A stretch of DNA of 64,000 nt from Bradyrhizobium barranii subsp. barranii (GCF_017565645.3 NZ_CP086136.1:2773501-2837500), one strand, 5' to 3'. Shown: positions 44,736 through 54,122, counted from the stretch's first letter. The notes: generated by a model from the sequence alone, not told the origin. Numbers and translations are program-made.

Positions 44736-46376
44736 GGCCCAGGCTGTGTGAAAATGCTCTGTTTGAAGTGATTCGCGCGCTAAGATTCCCGGCGATTTTG
44801 CGGGGCATCTGATGAAGCGCTTTGTCGAAGGGTTGGATCGCGGCCAGAGCACACTGTTTCCGGCATCGCTCGACGACTATGTGGCGGAGGATAACCCGGT
44901 GCGAGCGGTCGACGTGTTCGTCGATGGTCTCGATCTCGACCAGCTCGGGTTCATCGGGGTCCAGCCATTCGACACCGGCCGACCCAGCTATCACCCCGGC
45001 ACTATGCTCAAGCTCTATATCTACGGCTATCTGAATCGGGTTCCGTCGAGCCGACGCCTGGAGCGGGAATGCCAGCGCAATATCGAGATGATCTGGTTGA
45101 CCGGGCAGCTGGCGCCGGACTTCAAGACGATCGCGGACTTCCGCAAGGACAATGGCAAAGCCATTCGTGAGGTCTGTCGCGAGTTCGTCGCGCTGTGCCG
45201 CAAGCTTGAGCTGTTCAGTGAAGCGAGCGTCGCCATCGACGGATCAAAGTTCAAGGCTGTCAATGCACGAGACAAGAACTTCACCGAGGCCAAGATGAAG
45301 AGGCGTCTCGAGCGGATCGATGAGAGCATCGCCCGCTATCTCTCTCAGCTTGAAACCGCCGATCGGCATGGCGACGCGGTGCCGGAGGCGAGAGTTGAGC
45401 GGTTGAAGGGCAAGATCGAGAAGCTCAAGGAAGAAATCGTCCGACTCAACGCGGAGATGATGAAGAGCGAGGACAAGCAGATCTCACTGTCCGATCCTGA
45501 CGCACGCTCGATGGCGACAAGTGGTAAGGACACCGGCATCGTCGGCTACAACGTGCAGATTGCCGTTGAAACGCAGCATCACCTCATTGTGGCTCACGAT
45601 GTGACCAACGTGGGCAGCGATCGCCACCAACTCTCTAACATGGCCGGGCAGGCTCGTGCCGAGATGGCTGTTGAGACGCTCGAGGTTGTTGCGGATCGCG
45701 GCTACTACGACGGCGAAGAACTTCGCGCCTGTGAGCAGGCTGGCGTCACGGTCACATTGCCGAAACCGCAGACCTCAGGTGCGAAAGCCGCCGGCCGTTT
45801 TGGCAAGCAGGACTTCGTCTATGTTGCGGCCGAGGACATCTATCGCTGCCCTGCCGGCGAACGGCTCACCTACCGCTTCACCGGCCAAGAGGATGGTAAG
45901 ATGCTGCGCCGTTACTGGACGACCGCTTGCCAAACCTGCGCGCTCAAAGCTCAGTGCACGACCGGCCCCGAGCGGCGCATCGCGCGCTGGGAGCACGAGG
46001 CCGTGTTGGAGAAGATTCAGCGGCGGCTCGACCAGGACCCGAACAAGATGACTTTACGCCGTCAAACGGCGGAGCATCCGTTCGGGACGATAAAGGCCTG
46101 GATGGGTGCGACGCACTTCCTGATGCAAAGACAACACAAGGTCGCGACCGAGATGGCGCTGAATGTGCTCGCCTACAATATGAAACGTGTAATAGCGATT
46201 CTGGGTTGCCGAACACTGCTGGAGGCGATGCAAACGTAAGGGATATTTGTACGCCCAGATCGGCGGCATTCGAGTCCAGAAGCTTCTGGCTGCTCATCCG
46301 GCCGCCTAAATCGAGCCGCGAAGCCGATGCCGAACCTTCGAACTGCCCCAAAAGAGGTTCTCACACAGCCTGGGCC
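44736..46376. mobile_element. IS1182-family insertion sequence
   Basis: A roughly 1,641-base element bounded by inverted repeats: GGCCCAGGCTGTGTGA at 44736-44751, and its complement TCACACAGCCTGGGCC at 46361-46376. A target-site duplication is not obvious in the flanks (CGGCTCAT to the left, CGTAGCTG to the right), which fits a family that often leaves none. Confidence 0.82.
44812..46239 (+). CDS. IS1182-family transposase
   Basis: A 475-residue transposase. The N-terminal DUF772-type region (LFPASLDDYVAEDNPVRAVD, YHPGTMLKLYIYGYLNRVPS) is followed by an internal coiled coil (about 155-215) and the DDE core: ASVAIDGSKFKAVNARDKNF, VVADRGYYDGEELRACEQAG, and EHPFGTIKAWMGATHFL with the last acidic residue. 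A zinc-ribbon-like Cys cluster (TTACQTCALKAQC) precedes the final helix. No frame break is seen. Confidence 0.94.
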   Translation: MKRFVEGLDRGQSTLFPASLDDYVAEDNPVRAVDVFVDGLDLDQLGFIGVQPFDTGRPSYHPGTMLKLYIYGYLNRVPSSRRLERECQRNIEMIWLTGQLAPDFKTIADFRKDNGKAIREVCREFVALCRKLELFSEASVAIDGSKFKAVNARDKNFTEAKMKRRLERIDESIARYLSQLETADRHGDAVPEARVERLKGKIEKLKEEIVRLNAEMMKSEDKQISLSDPDARSMATSGKDTGIVGYNVQIAVETQHHLIVAHDVTNVGSDRHQLSNMAGQARAEMAVETLEVVADRGYYDGEELRACEQAGVTVTLPKPQTSGAKAAGRFGKQDFVYVAAEDIYRCPAGERLTYRFTGQEDGKMLRRYWTTACQTCALKAQCTTGPERRIARWEHEAVLEKIQRRLDQDPNKMTLRRQTAEHPFGTIKAWMGATHFLMQRQHKVATEMALNVLAYNMKRVIAILGCRTLLEAMQT

Positions 46377-46603
46377 CGTAGCTGACCGTCCCTGCGAGCA
46401 CCCCGATGTCTGCTGCTAGGCGGTGAACGGACAAAGCTCCTGCAAGATGCCGAGGTCAGCCTTTGACCCGAAGCTGACGATGGGCAGTGCACCGGCCGAG
46501 GGCAGCTTTTGGGTAGTGGGTCGGTTTGATTATGGCAGCCGGACGGGCTGGAAGCGGGGCGACTCCAAGCGCATATTGATAGGACATGACGCGGAGCGAC
46601 CCC
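46377..46603. other. Degenerate intergenic sequence between two IS elements
   Basis: No gene is supportable. A stretch translating to RSAFDPKLTMGSA resembles a dispersed degenerate sequence (SAFDPKRTL-like) frequently spread through rhizobial genomes, apparently a non-coding repeat. Confidence 0.4.
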
Positions 46604-46744
46604 ATGGCCTTGATCAGATGGGTGTTAGGCGCAGCCTTGGTTGGAATTACATTCGGTGGCTACCCCGCTAAATGGTGGTCCGCCTCCGTTGCCGTCGCGC
46701 TCTGTGTCGCGGCTGCCTTTGCCCTTCACTTCGTCGCGCCCTAG
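46604..46744 (+). CDS. Small two-segment membrane protein, 46 residues
   Basis: A 46-residue frame (MALIRWVLGAALVGITFGGY, then PAKWWSASVAVALCVAAAFA and LHFVAP) with two hydrophobic segments separated by a turn containing PAKWW. A ribosome binding site (GGAG, about eight bases upstream) is present and the codon use is GC3-rich. It could be a real small membrane protein or a remnant. Flanking DNA to 47004 contains no other supportable gene. Confidence 0.5.
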   Translation: MALIRWVLGAALVGITFGGYPAKWWSASVAVALCVAAAFALHFVAP

Positions 46745-47092
46745 TCCCCGCAACAAACTTGTTTCAGTTGACTTGAGCCGGACGCTGCGCGTCACCAAGG
46801 ATTAGCAACGCTAATGGCGCTAATGGTCCCACCACCACGGCTGTCCAGCACCATCGCCTGGGTGATCTGTTGCGCTCGCCCGCCATGGCAGACGCGAGGG
46901 GTATAGACCCAATCGAAACGATAACGAAAATCCACCAAGCCATTGGTCATTCTCCGACGTCCGGTGAAACAGTATCACAAGGGCAGCTCTCATTGCCGCT
47001 CTTCAGAGCTGGCCCCGCAAATTCGGACAGTAGCTTGAGTGGATTTTCTGCCTGACAGCGGCGAGGATTCTTGCTGCGAATCAGGAGCGAAG

Positions 47093-47394
47093 ATGACGAA
47101 GAAGAGCCGCCGGACGCATTCTCCGGCATTCAAGGCGAAGGTTGCTTTGGCTGCGGTCAAAGGCGACAAGACACTGGCGGAGCTGGCGCGTTTGATGTTC
47201 ATCCGAACCAGATCACGATCTGGAAAAACCAGCTCCTGGAAGGCGCCGCCGGCGTGTTTGGGCATGACAAGACATCGGCCGAGACGCCGGTCGATTTGAA
47301 GGCGTTACATGCCAAGATCGGCGAGCTGGCGTTGGAAAACGATTTTTTGTCCGGCGCGCTCACCAAGGCGGGCCTGCTGAGCGCAAAGCGATGA
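47093..47394 (+). pseudogene. IS3-family orfA, frameshifted
   Basis: The helix-turn-helix protein starts MTKKSRRTHSPAFKAKVALA and goes on to KTLAELA, then loses frame near 47189-47195. The continuation FDVHPNQITIWKNQLLEGAA with the leucine zipper LHAKIGELALENDFLSGALT lies one frame over and ends at 47394. Normal orfA would have about 100 residues. The missing base(s) lie where AELAQQFDVHPNQI is expected. Confidence 0.85.
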
Positions 47395-48218
47395 TCGACC
47401 GCGATCATGATCTTTCTATCGTGCGCCAGGCGAAGGTCCTGAAGCTGGCTCGCAGCACGGTCTACTATGAACCTCGGCCAGTTTCGGCCGAGGACCTTGC
47501 CTTGATGCGTCGGCTCGATGAGCTGCATCTCGATTATCCCTTCGCGGGAGCGCGTATGCTGCGATCGTTGCTGCGGCGGGAGGGCGTATACGCCGGTCGC
47601 CGCCACATCGCGACGCTGATGAAGCGCATGGGGATCGAGGCGGTCTATCGTCGCCCGAACACGAGCAAGCCGGCTCCGGGTCACAAGATCTACCCGTACC
47701 TGTTGCGCGGATTGAAGATCGAGCGGCCCGACCATGCGTGGGCAATGGACATCACCTACATTCCGATGCGGCGTGGCTTCGTCTATCTCGCGGCGGTCGT
47801 CGATGTGTTCAGCCGACGGGTCCTGGCCCATCGCGTCTCGATCACAATGGAGGCGGCCTTCTGCGTCGAAGCGGTCCAGGAGGCGTTGGCGAAGCACGGC
47901 AGGCCCGAGATTTTCAACACGGATCAGGGCAGCCAGTTCACCAGCCTCGAGTTCACCGATGTGCTGCTGGACGCGAAGATCGCCATCAGCATGGACGGCA
48001 AGGGCGCCTGGCGCGACAACGTGTTTGTCGAGCGGCTCTGGCGCACGGTCAAATACGAAGAAGTTTATCTCCGCGCCTACGACAGCGTGTCCGAGGCGCG
48101 AGCGTCAATTGCCAAGTATCTGGCCTTCTACAATCAGGGACGCCCTCACTCGAGCCTTGACGGGCGCACGCCCGACGAGGCTTACTTCGGCACGCAAGCT
48201 ATGGTGATGGCCGCATGA
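47391..48218 (+). CDS. IS3-family transposase orfB
   Basis: A 275-residue DDE integrase-fold transposase. An N-terminal HTH_21 region (DELHLDYPFAGARMLRSLLR) is followed by the core: WAMDITYIPMRRGFVYLAAV (first Asp), FNTDQGSQFTSLEF (second Asp), and AWRDNVFVERLWRTVKYEEV (Glu). Its start overlaps the orfA stop by 4 bases. Intact, but transposition also needs orfA, which is broken here. Confidence 0.95.
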   Translation: MIDRDHDLSIVRQAKVLKLARSTVYYEPRPVSAEDLALMRRLDELHLDYPFAGARMLRSLLRREGVYAGRRHIATLMKRMGIEAVYRRPNTSKPAPGHKIYPYLLRGLKIERPDHAWAMDITYIPMRRGFVYLAAVVDVFSRRVLAHRVSITMEAAFCVEAVQEALAKHGRPEIFNTDQGSQFTSLEFTDVLLDAKIAISMDGKGAWRDNVFVERLWRTVKYEEVYLRAYDSVSEARASIAKYLAFYNQGRPHSSLDGRTPDEAYFGTQAMVMAA

Positions 48219-48368
48219 CCGTCGCCGACGGTTTTGTCGTCGCTCTGGTCGGGCTACGCCCTCCCGACGCAACGACAAAACCGTAAAGCCCCGCGTTCAG
48301 CATAACCCGGCAGGAATCCACTTAAATCCAGCGGGGCGCTGTCCAAACAACCGGGGCCAGCTCTCTTC

Positions 48369-48634
48369 ATCGAAAATTGAGGTCCCTAAGTTGGGCGGCG
48401 ATGTCGCCTTCTGGCCCATAGCCGACCAGCGGGAAGCAGTGTTCGAGGTCCGCTTCACCAAACAGAGCAGACACGGCGTCGCATTGTCCGCTGCGAGCAG
48501 CGAAGGGCGTCGCTGGCTCCGAGCGCAACGATTGGGCGATCTAATTCGCGCATTCAATCGCGCTTTGATGCTGCTTTGGTTTTGCTTCATATGATTGGCA
48601 GGCCGCCAGGGCGGCTCAATAAGGGGGTTTTGAA
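48369..48634. other. Degenerate dispersed sequence before the porin-like gene
   Basis: A short frame reading GDVAFWPIADQREAVFEVRF with TKQSRH resembles the DVRFTPESGH-like repeat translation products scattered in rhizobial genomes; read on the other strand it gives SAMGQKATSPPN. Treated as a repeat, not a gene. The last part should hold the promoter of the beta-barrel gene. Confidence 0.45.
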
Positions 48635-49462
48635 ATGAGGAAGTTTGCACTTGCATTGCTGTCGACAGTTGCTCTCGGCCCGATCACGGCCCAGGCTGCG
48701 GATCTGGCGCCGGTCCGTATGTCGTCGAAGGCTCCCGCTCAGGTGGGCAACTGGACGGGATTCTATATCGGCGGCAACGTTGGTTATGGCTGGGGCAGCT
48801 ACGGTGCGTCGAACGCCACCGGGACAATCGTGAACTCGAATGGCGGTTCGGGCATCTATGGCTTCAACCCCGTATCCGGCAACGGCAATGGGGTCACCGC
48901 CGGTATCCAGGCCGGCTACAACTGGCAGATCGAGCAGACTGTGCTCGGCATCGAGGCTGATTGGCAGTATCTCAATTCAAAGGCCAGCACCGGCAACTCG
49001 GCTATTGCTGTTCCCGTCTTCATCGGCGACAATTTCAGCGGCAGCACGTCCGTCAGCACCGATTGGTATGCGACCTTCCGTGGCCGAGTGGGTTATGCGT
49101 TTGGGCCGGCGTTGCTCTACGCGACCGGCGGTATTGCGTTGGCCGATACCAAGGTCAGTGCGAACGCTACGGGCAGTATCGTCACTGCCCTCTTCCCGCC
49201 AACCCTGGGACCGCTGGGCTCCATGAGCGCTTCTGACAGCGCCGTCCTGATCGGCTACGCGGTTGGCGGCGGTTTCGAATATGCTCTGGGGGCAGGGTGG
49301 TCGGTCAAGGGCGAGTATCTGCACATGGGTTTCGGCACGAAAGGCTACAACTTGACCGGCTCGCTTCAATCGCCGGCCGGGTTGACGGGCGTCATCGCGA
49401 CTCACGTCGATATCAAGCCGAGCTTCGACATCGCCCGCGTTGGTGTGAACTATCGCTTCTGA
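48635..49462 (+). CDS. Outer-membrane beta-barrel protein (Omp25/31-like)
   Basis: A 275-residue outer-membrane protein. Residues 1-21 form the signal peptide (ALALLSTVALGPITAQA). The mature part begins with ADLAPVRM and then NWTGFYIGGNVGYGWGSYGA, the hallmark of alphaproteobacterial Omp25/31-type barrels, and ends in the C-terminal Phe of GVNYRF. Eight strands are expected. A hairpin terminator follows. Confidence 0.93.
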   Translation: MRKFALALLSTVALGPITAQAADLAPVRMSSKAPAQVGNWTGFYIGGNVGYGWGSYGASNATGTIVNSNGGSGIYGFNPVSGNGNGVTAGIQAGYNWQIEQTVLGIEADWQYLNSKASTGNSAIAVPVFIGDNFSGSTSVSTDWYATFRGRVGYAFGPALLYATGGIALADTKVSANATGSIVTALFPPTLGPLGSMSASDSAVLIGYAVGGGFEYALGAGWSVKGEYLHMGFGTKGYNLTGSLQSPAGLTGVIATHVDIKPSFDIARVGVNYRF

Positions 49463-49485
49463 TCAGCGGATCTGAAGACGTGAAG

Positions 49486-49511
49486 AAAGGGAGACTTCAG
49501 GTCTCCCTTTC
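49486..49511 (+). terminator. Rho-independent terminator after the beta-barrel gene
   Basis: A perfect 10-bp stem (AAAGGGAGAC at 49486-49495, GTCTCCCTTT at 49501-49510) with a TTCAG loop, followed by CTC. The T-run is short; the minus-strand A-tract could also serve the convergent YodC-family gene. Confidence 0.8.
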
Positions 49512-49538
49512 TCGCAATCGCAGGCCGCTTAGGCGTGC

Positions 49539-49745
49539 CTACTCGTCATCCTCGTCTTCGTCCTCATCCTCGTCGTGATCTTCCACTTCCAGGCGGTCGA
49601 GCGCGGCCAGCGGCAGTGTCTCGCGGAACAGATCGCCTTCCGAGCCCATCCAGAGGCAGAGGATGTCGTCGCCTTTCACCTCTGCGACGGTCAGCGGCTG
49701 GCCGCCGGATTTCAGCATCACGACGTCGCCGGTTTTCAGTTCCAT
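49539..49745 (-). CDS. YodC family (DUF2158) small protein with acidic tail
   Basis: A 68-residue protein starting MELKTGDVVMLKSGGQPLTV, the DUF2158/YodC pattern (a small SH3-like barrel with KSGGP-type turn). The C-terminus is a run of Asp and Glu (EVEDHDEDEDEDEDDE). Role unknown; convergent with the beta-barrel gene. Confidence 0.9.
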   Translation of the reverse strand: MELKTGDVVMLKSGGQPLTVAEVKGDDILCLWMGSEGDLFRETLPLAALDRLEVEDHDEDEDEDEDDE

Positions 49746-50074
49746 GGATGGTCCTTTCGGGGTTGATCGACGAGAGGGGAGGCTAGCAAGCCGTCATGAC
49801 AGGCCGATCACGGGCTATGGGACCCGTGAATTTGCTGCGGCTTGCACAGACTGCCGAAACGTCGATGGCAGAGGTTCGAGTGGGGGATCGCTCGAGGTCA
49901 CCAGGGGCTATTCCGTCCCAGGCACGGCGATGATGGCATCATGCGCCTGTTTTGCCCGACGCGTCAAATGATTTCGTAAAATCAGCAATGAATTGCGTTT
50001 GCGGCAAGCTGTTGAAATTGCAGCAGCCGGCTACTGTGCATGGGGTTGTTTTCGATGTTTTGTTTTCGCCTGGG
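49746..50074. other. Gene-free stretch between the YodC-family and HAD genes
   Basis: About 330 bases without a supportable frame; no strong hairpin seen. It should hold the promoter of the YodC-family gene and the 3' end of the HAD-hemF transcript. Confidence 0.4.
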
Positions 50075-50824
50075 TTACGGCTGGTCCGGCACGAGTTCGG
50101 TCAGCGAGCGGATGATGCGGTCGGGCTTGACGGCCGAGCCTTCGGGCAGGCCGTCGCCATGCACGTCGATCCAGATCGAGTAGATGCCGAGGCGCTGCGG
50201 CGTCACGACTTCCCATTCCAGATTGTCGCCAATCATCCAGGTGTCTTTCGCGGTGACGCCGAGCGCCTCCATCGCGTGCAGATAGGCGCGCTCCTCGGGC
50301 TTGCCGAAACCGTGCTCGCCCTCGATCTGGATGTGATCGAAGCGATGCGCGAGCTCGAAGCGCTCGACCTTGGCGCGCTGCATGTCGGCGGCGCCGTTGG
50401 TGACCAGCGCGAGTTTGACGCCGCGTGCCTTGAACGCGTCGATCGCATCATGCGCACCGGGGAACACGAAGATCGCTTCTTCGCGATAGGTCGTGAAGCG
50501 GTTGGCGAGGCGATCGGCGAGATCGTCGGAGAGGGCGCGGTGGCCGTCGGCGGCGAGCGCGGCGAAGCCGCCCCGCACCGTGAGCCGCCGTGCCTCGCCA
50601 AGCTTCATCCGCCACGCGGCTTCCGCATTCGCCCAGAAGTTTCGTGCGAAGGCCAAAACTGCGGTCGCGACCTGCTGCGGCGGCAGCGGCGCGAGCTCGT
50701 CGGCAAATTCTTCTGCGATCGTATTCCAGGCGATCTCGGGCCGGCCGTAGGCCGACAGGATGGTGTCGTCCATGTCGATCAGCATGGCGCGCGGCAGCGG
50801 AGGCATCGCGGTGCTCATGGCCAT
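50075..50824 (-). CDS. HAD family hydrolase
   Basis: A 249-residue phosphatase-like protein. HAD motif I is [14 protein letters not shown] (nucleophile and acid Asp), motif II lies in [18 protein letters not shown], motif III around [12 protein letters not shown] and motif IV in [12 protein letters not shown]. It resembles the YjjG/haloacid dehalogenase-like nucleotidase group. Its first codons overlap the hemF end by 4 to 10 bases; either ATG at 50824 or at 50818 may be used, with GGAGGTG just upstream of both. Substrate unknown. Confidence 0.9.
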   Translation of the reverse strand: MAMSTAMPPLPRAMLIDMDDTILSAYGRPEIAWNTIAEEFADELAPLPPQQVATAVLAFARNFWANAEAAWRMKLGEARRLTVRGGFAALAADGHRALSDDLADRLANRFTTYREEAIFVFPGAHDAIDAFKARGVKLALVTNGAADMQRAKVERFELAHRFDHIQIEGEHGFGKPEERAYLHAMEALGVTAKDTWMIGDNLEWEVVTPQRLGIYSIWIDVHGDGLPEGSAVKPDRIIRSLTELVPDQP

Positions 50825-51702
50825 TTCACCTCCGGCGGCAGCGACGACAGGATGGAGTCCACGTTGCCGCCGGTCTTGAGTCCGAAGATGGTGCCGCGGT
50901 CGTAGAGCAGGTTGAACTCGACATAGCGTCCGCGCCGGATCAATTGCTCCTCGCGATCCTCCGCGGTCCAGGCGCTCGCGAAATTGCGCCTGACGATGTC
51001 AGGGTAGATTTTCTGGAACGCGCGGCCGACATCCTGCGTGAAAGCGAGGTCGGCGTCCCAGTCGCCGCTGTCGTGCCAGTCGTAGAAGATGCCGCCGATG
51101 CCGCGCGCCTCTTTGCGGTGCGGCAGGTAGAAATACTCGTCGCACCATTTCTTGTACTTGTCGTAGTCGGCAACGCCGTTCGGGCCCGTGCAGGCCTCCT
51201 TCATCGCGGCGTGGAAGGCGAGCGTGTCGGGATCGTCCTGGGTACGCCGGCGGTCGAGCACCGGTGTGAGATCGGCGCCGCCGCCGAACCAGGCTTTTGT
51301 GGTGACGACGAAGCGGGTGTTCATGTGCACGGCGGGCACGTGCGGATTGCGCAGATGCGCGATCAGCGAGATGCCGGAGGCCCAGAACTTGGGGTCGTCT
51401 GCTGCGCCCGGGATCTGGGCGCGAAACTCGGGCGCGAATTCGCCGTGCACCGTCGAGCAGTGCACGCCGACCTTCTCGAACAGGCGGCCGGACATCATCG
51501 ACATCACGCCGCCGCCTCCGGGCGCGCCGGTATGATCGGTGCGCTGCCAGGGCGTGCGTTTGAAGCGGCCGGCATCGCCCGGATAAAGGCTTTCCGGCGC
51601 GTCATCCTCCAGCCGCTCGAAGCTCGTGCAGATGTCGTCGCGCAAAGCTTCGAACCAGGCGCGGGCGCGCGTCTTGCGGTCTTCGATTGTCGAGATGTCC
51701 AT
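50815..51702 (-). CDS. hemF: Oxygen-dependent coproporphyrinogen III oxidase
   Basis: Converts coproporphyrinogen III to protoporphyrinogen IX with O2 in haem synthesis. The 295-residue product has family blocks [60 protein letters not shown] and [20 protein letters not shown]. The ATG at 51702 is chosen because the longer frame begins with TTG. It is co-transcribed with the HAD gene. Upstream is a dispersed repeat and then queD. Confidence 0.95.
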   Translation of the reverse strand: MDISTIEDRKTRARAWFEALRDDICTSFERLEDDAPESLYPGDAGRFKRTPWQRTDHTGAPGGGGVMSMMSGRLFEKVGVHCSTVHGEFAPEFRAQIPGAADDPKFWASGISLIAHLRNPHVPAVHMNTRFVVTTKAWFGGGADLTPVLDRRRTQDDPDTLAFHAAMKEACTGPNGVADYDKYKKWCDEYFYLPHRKEARGIGGIFYDWHDSGDWDADLAFTQDVGRAFQKIYPDIVRRNFASAWTAEDREEQLIRRGRYVEFNLLYDRGTIFGLKTGGNVDSILSSLPPEVKWP

Positions 51703-51723
51703 GTCCAATTCCAAAACCGGTCT

Positions 51724-51813
51724 CGTAGAGTGGGCAAAGGCGCTCTTGCGCCGTGCCCACCATATTCACTGTCGTCTTGATTGGTGGGCACGCTTCGCTT
51801 TGCCCACCCTACG
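51724..51813. repeat. Dispersed palindromic repeat (CGTAGAGTGGGCAAAGGCG type)
   Basis: The left end CGTAGAGTGGGCAAAGGCGC and the right end GCGTTCG-like inverted arm (GCTTCGCTTTGCCCACCCTACG) are inverted; inner arms CGTGCCCACCA / TGGTGGGCACG pair exactly. It lies between queD and hemF. Confidence 0.75.
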
Positions 51814-51817
51814 AAGT

Positions 51818-52183
51818 CTAACCCTGCGGACCGTAATAGGTGCAGCTCTCGTTGCAACTGTCGCGGTGGATGCTGACGCGGGTGAGCTTGCCGATATGCT
51901 GGAGCCGCTCCCAGACAAAGCGCGAGAGGTTTTCCAGCGTCGGTGTGCCCAGCGCCTCGATCTTGTTGAGGTATTTGTGGTCGAGCGTGAGCCGCACGTC
52001 GTCGATGGCGCGCTGGACGAGGCCGAGATCGACCACCATGCCGGTCGCAGGGTCCGGCGTGCCGCGCAACGTCACCTCGGCGCGGAAGGAGTGGCCGTGG
52101 ATCTCCTCGCTCGCGGCGCCAAAGGTCGTTCCCGACAATGAGTGCGCCGCCTCGAAGCGGAACGATTTCGTCAATTCCCACAT
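51818..52183 (-). CDS. queD: 6-carboxytetrahydropterin synthase
   Basis: Second step of queuosine/7-deazaguanine synthesis, converting dihydroneopterin triphosphate to 6-carboxy-tetrahydropterin. The 121-residue product has the zinc-binding His set (FRFEAAHSLSG, EEIHGHSFRAEV), DLGLVQRAIDDVRLTLDHKY and the C-terminal SCNESCTYYG with the catalytic Cys. The ATG at 52183 is the usual start (MWELTKSF). It lies 17 bases after queE on the same strand, with trmL ahead of queE. Confidence 0.95.
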   Translation of the reverse strand: MWELTKSFRFEAAHSLSGTTFGAASEEIHGHSFRAEVTLRGTPDPATGMVVDLGLVQRAIDDVRLTLDHKYLNKIEALGTPTLENLSRFVWERLQHIGKLTRVSIHRDSCNESCTYYGPQG

Positions 52184-52200
52184 CTGTCCGAAAACCAATC

Positions 52201-52836
52201 CTATCTGATGCCGAGCGATTTATGCGTCTGCACGCTCAGCCGCCATTGCGGATGGCGCAGGCAATAGTCGATCGCACGCACGGTGTTTTGGGCAACCTCG
52301 GGTCCGTCCATCGGCTGCAGCGAGAAGCGTTCGAAGGCGAGGTCCTCGAAGGTCTCGGGGGCGGCGAGGGCCTGCGGATAGACCAGCTTCAGCTCGTGGC
52401 CGCGGCGCTGGACGAGCTCGCTGCCGCCCTTGGGGCTGACGCAGATCCAGTCGAGCCCCTCAGGCGCCGCAATCGTGCCGTTGGTCTCGACGCCGATCTC
52501 GAAGCCGCGGGCGTGGAGGGCGTCGATCAGGGCGGCATCGACCTGGAGCAGCGGCTCGCCGCCGGTGAGCACCACGTAACGGTTGTTGTCAGCGGCAGCC
52601 GTCCATTGCGCGGCGATGGTGTCGGCGAGTTCCGCGGCCGAGGCATAGCGGCCGCCGAGCGTGCCGTCGGTGCCGACGAAGTCGGTGTCGCAGAATTTGC
52701 AGGTCGCGGCCTCGCGGTCGGCTTCGCGGCCGCTCCAGAGGTTGCAGCCGGCAAAGCGGCAGAACACGGACGCGCGCCCGGCATGGGCGCCTTCGCCTTG
52801 CAGGGTCAGGAAGATTTCCTTGACCGCGTAACTCAA
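52201..52836 (-). CDS. queE: 7-carboxy-7-deazaguanine synthase, radical SAM
   Basis: Third step of the 7-deazaguanine pathway, carried out by a radical SAM enzyme. The 211-residue product starts MSYAVKEIFLTLQGEGAHAG and has the iron-sulfur site with a long insertion: CRFAGCNLWSGREADREAAT followed by CKFCDTDF, the Burkholderia-type CX14CxxC arrangement. VVLTGGEPLLQVDAAL and the GTP-like substrate site follow. It precedes queD and follows trmL by 18 bases. Confidence 0.95.
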   Translation of the reverse strand: MSYAVKEIFLTLQGEGAHAGRASVFCRFAGCNLWSGREADREAATCKFCDTDFVGTDGTLGGRYASAAELADTIAAQWTAAADNNRYVVLTGGEPLLQVDAALIDALHARGFEIGVETNGTIAAPEGLDWICVSPKGGSELVQRRGHELKLVYPQALAAPETFEDLAFERFSLQPMDGPEVAQNTVRAIDYCLRHPQWRLSVQTHKSLGIR

Positions 52837-52854
52837 TGGTCTCTCCTCAACATC

Positions 52855-53313
52855 TCAAACTTGCGGGTTCCGGAGCTGCCGCAGCGCCTCGCCTGCGGCC
52901 ATCGCCGCGGTCATGGCGACATTGAGCGACCGCAGCCCCGCATTGATCGGGATCACCAGCCGCGCGTCCGCAGCCTCGACCACCGCGTCGGTGACGCCGG
53001 CGCTCTCGCGCCCGAATAGCAGGATGTCCGACGTCTGGTAATGAAAATCGCGGTAATCGGTGGCGGCCTTGGTGGTGAACAGCAGCAGGCGGTAGCCCTG
53101 TGTCGCACGCCAGTCCTCGAATTTCGACCAGGAGTCGTGGCGGGTCACGCTGACATGATCGAGGTAGTCCATTCCCGCCCGGCGGAACAAGCGGTCGGAG
53201 AACGGGAAGCCCGCCGGCTCGATGATATGGGCGGCCATGCCCAGGCAGGCGCAGAGCCTGAGAATCGTGCCGGTGTTCTGGGCGATGTCGGGTTGGAAAA
53301 GCGCGATCTGCAT
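52855..53313 (-). CDS. trmL: tRNA (cytidine(34)-2'-O)-methyltransferase
   Basis: SPOUT-class enzyme that methylates the wobble position of some tRNA-Leu. The 152-residue product has the TrmL pattern: MQIALFQPDIAQNTGTILRL, EPAGFPFSDRLFRRAGMDYL, the knot region SDILLFGRESAGV and IPINAGLRSLNVAMTAAMAA. The ATG at 53313 is the family start; a longer frame reaches into the promoter. First gene of trmL-queE-queD, which groups wobble-base modification functions. Confidence 0.94.
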   Translation of the reverse strand: MQIALFQPDIAQNTGTILRLCACLGMAAHIIEPAGFPFSDRLFRRAGMDYLDHVSVTRHDSWSKFEDWRATQGYRLLLFTTKAATDYRDFHYQTSDILLFGRESAGVTDAVVEAADARLVIPINAGLRSLNVAMTAAMAAGEALRQLRNPQV

Positions 53314-53591
53314 GGGCTGTATCGGGGTCGGTGCGGGCCGGAAATGTCTCAATAAAACATCGCTGGCTGCGGAATTCGTGCATTGCACGCCCCCACGCCG
53401 TTAGCGGGCTTGCGCTCGCCCGGCAAGGGTGCCAATAGAACGATTCTGGACTGCTGTTTTCGCCTTGTTTCGGTGGGGACAAGTGAAGTTCTGCCGCCGC
53501 GGGGGGCCGCGGGCGCCGGCACACTGTTTTGGGGACCTTGGGGGCTCCCGGAACGGTTCCGTCGGCAGCATAAGAAGAAAGGGTTGGAATC

Positions 53592-54122
53592 GTGACGACA
53601 GCGTCTTCGGCGGACCATCCGACACGCCGTGATTTCTTATTCGTTGCAACGGGGGCAGCTGCAGCAGTAGGGGGCGCAGCTGCGCTCTGGCCCTTCATCT
53701 CTCAAATGAATCCTGATGCGTCGACCATCGCCGCTGGTGCGCCGATCGAGGTCGATCTCAGCCCGGTCGCCGAGGGGCAGGACATCAAGGTGTTCTGGCG
53801 CGGCAAGCCGATCTACGTCAGCCACCGCACCAAGAAGCAGATCGACGAGGCGCGCGCCGTCAACGTGGCGAGCCTGCCCGATCCGCAGTCCGACGAGGCC
53901 CGGGTCAAGCCGGGCCACGAGCAGTGGCTGGTCGTGATCGGCATCTGCACCCATCTCGGCTGCATCCCGATCGCTCATGAGGGCAATTACGACGGGTTCT
54001 TCTGCCCCTGCCATGGTTCGCAGTACGATTCGTCCGGCCGCATCCGCCAGGGGCCCGCGCCCGCGAACCTGCCGGTGCCGCCGTATCAGTTCGTTTCCGA
54101 CACCAAAATCCAGATCGGCTGA
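53592..54122 (+). CDS. petA: Rieske iron-sulfur subunit of the cytochrome bc1 complex
   Basis: Electron acceptor at the quinol-oxidising site of complex III. The 176-residue product has a GTG start and a twin-arginine-type N-terminus ([20 protein letters not shown]) that serves as the uncleaved anchor. The 2Fe-2S ligands sit in [11 protein letters not shown] and [12 protein letters not shown]. The SAND-like central part and C-terminal [16 protein letters not shown] complete the family. fbcH follows 62 bases later. Confidence 0.96.
   Translation: MTTASSADHPTRRDFLFVATGAAAAVGGAAALWPFISQMNPDASTIAAGAPIEVDLSPVAEGQDIKVFWRGKPIYVSHRTKKQIDEARAVNVASLPDPQSDEARVKPGHEQWLVVIGICTHLGCIPIAHEGNYDGFFCPCHGSQYDSSGRIRQGPAPANLPVPPYQFVSDTKIQIG

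Larger units (their letters stand above)
47005..48364. mobile_element. IS3-family insertion sequence, defective in orfA
   Basis: A 1,360-base element. Terminal inverted repeats AGAGCTGGCCCCG (left) and CGGGGCCAGCTCT (right) are perfect for 13 bases, and then GGACAG is shared further in. The flanking CTTC is duplicated at 47001-47004 and 48365-48368. Two overlapping reading frames lie on the plus strand. Confidence 0.92.

Noticed and set aside
44736..46376. Target-site duplication for the IS1182-type element
   Set aside because: No matching flanks could be found; not claimed.
48391..48594. 67-residue open frame before the beta-barrel gene
   Set aside because: It matches the DVRFTPESGH-type degenerate dispersed sequence; no ribosome binding site and no family.
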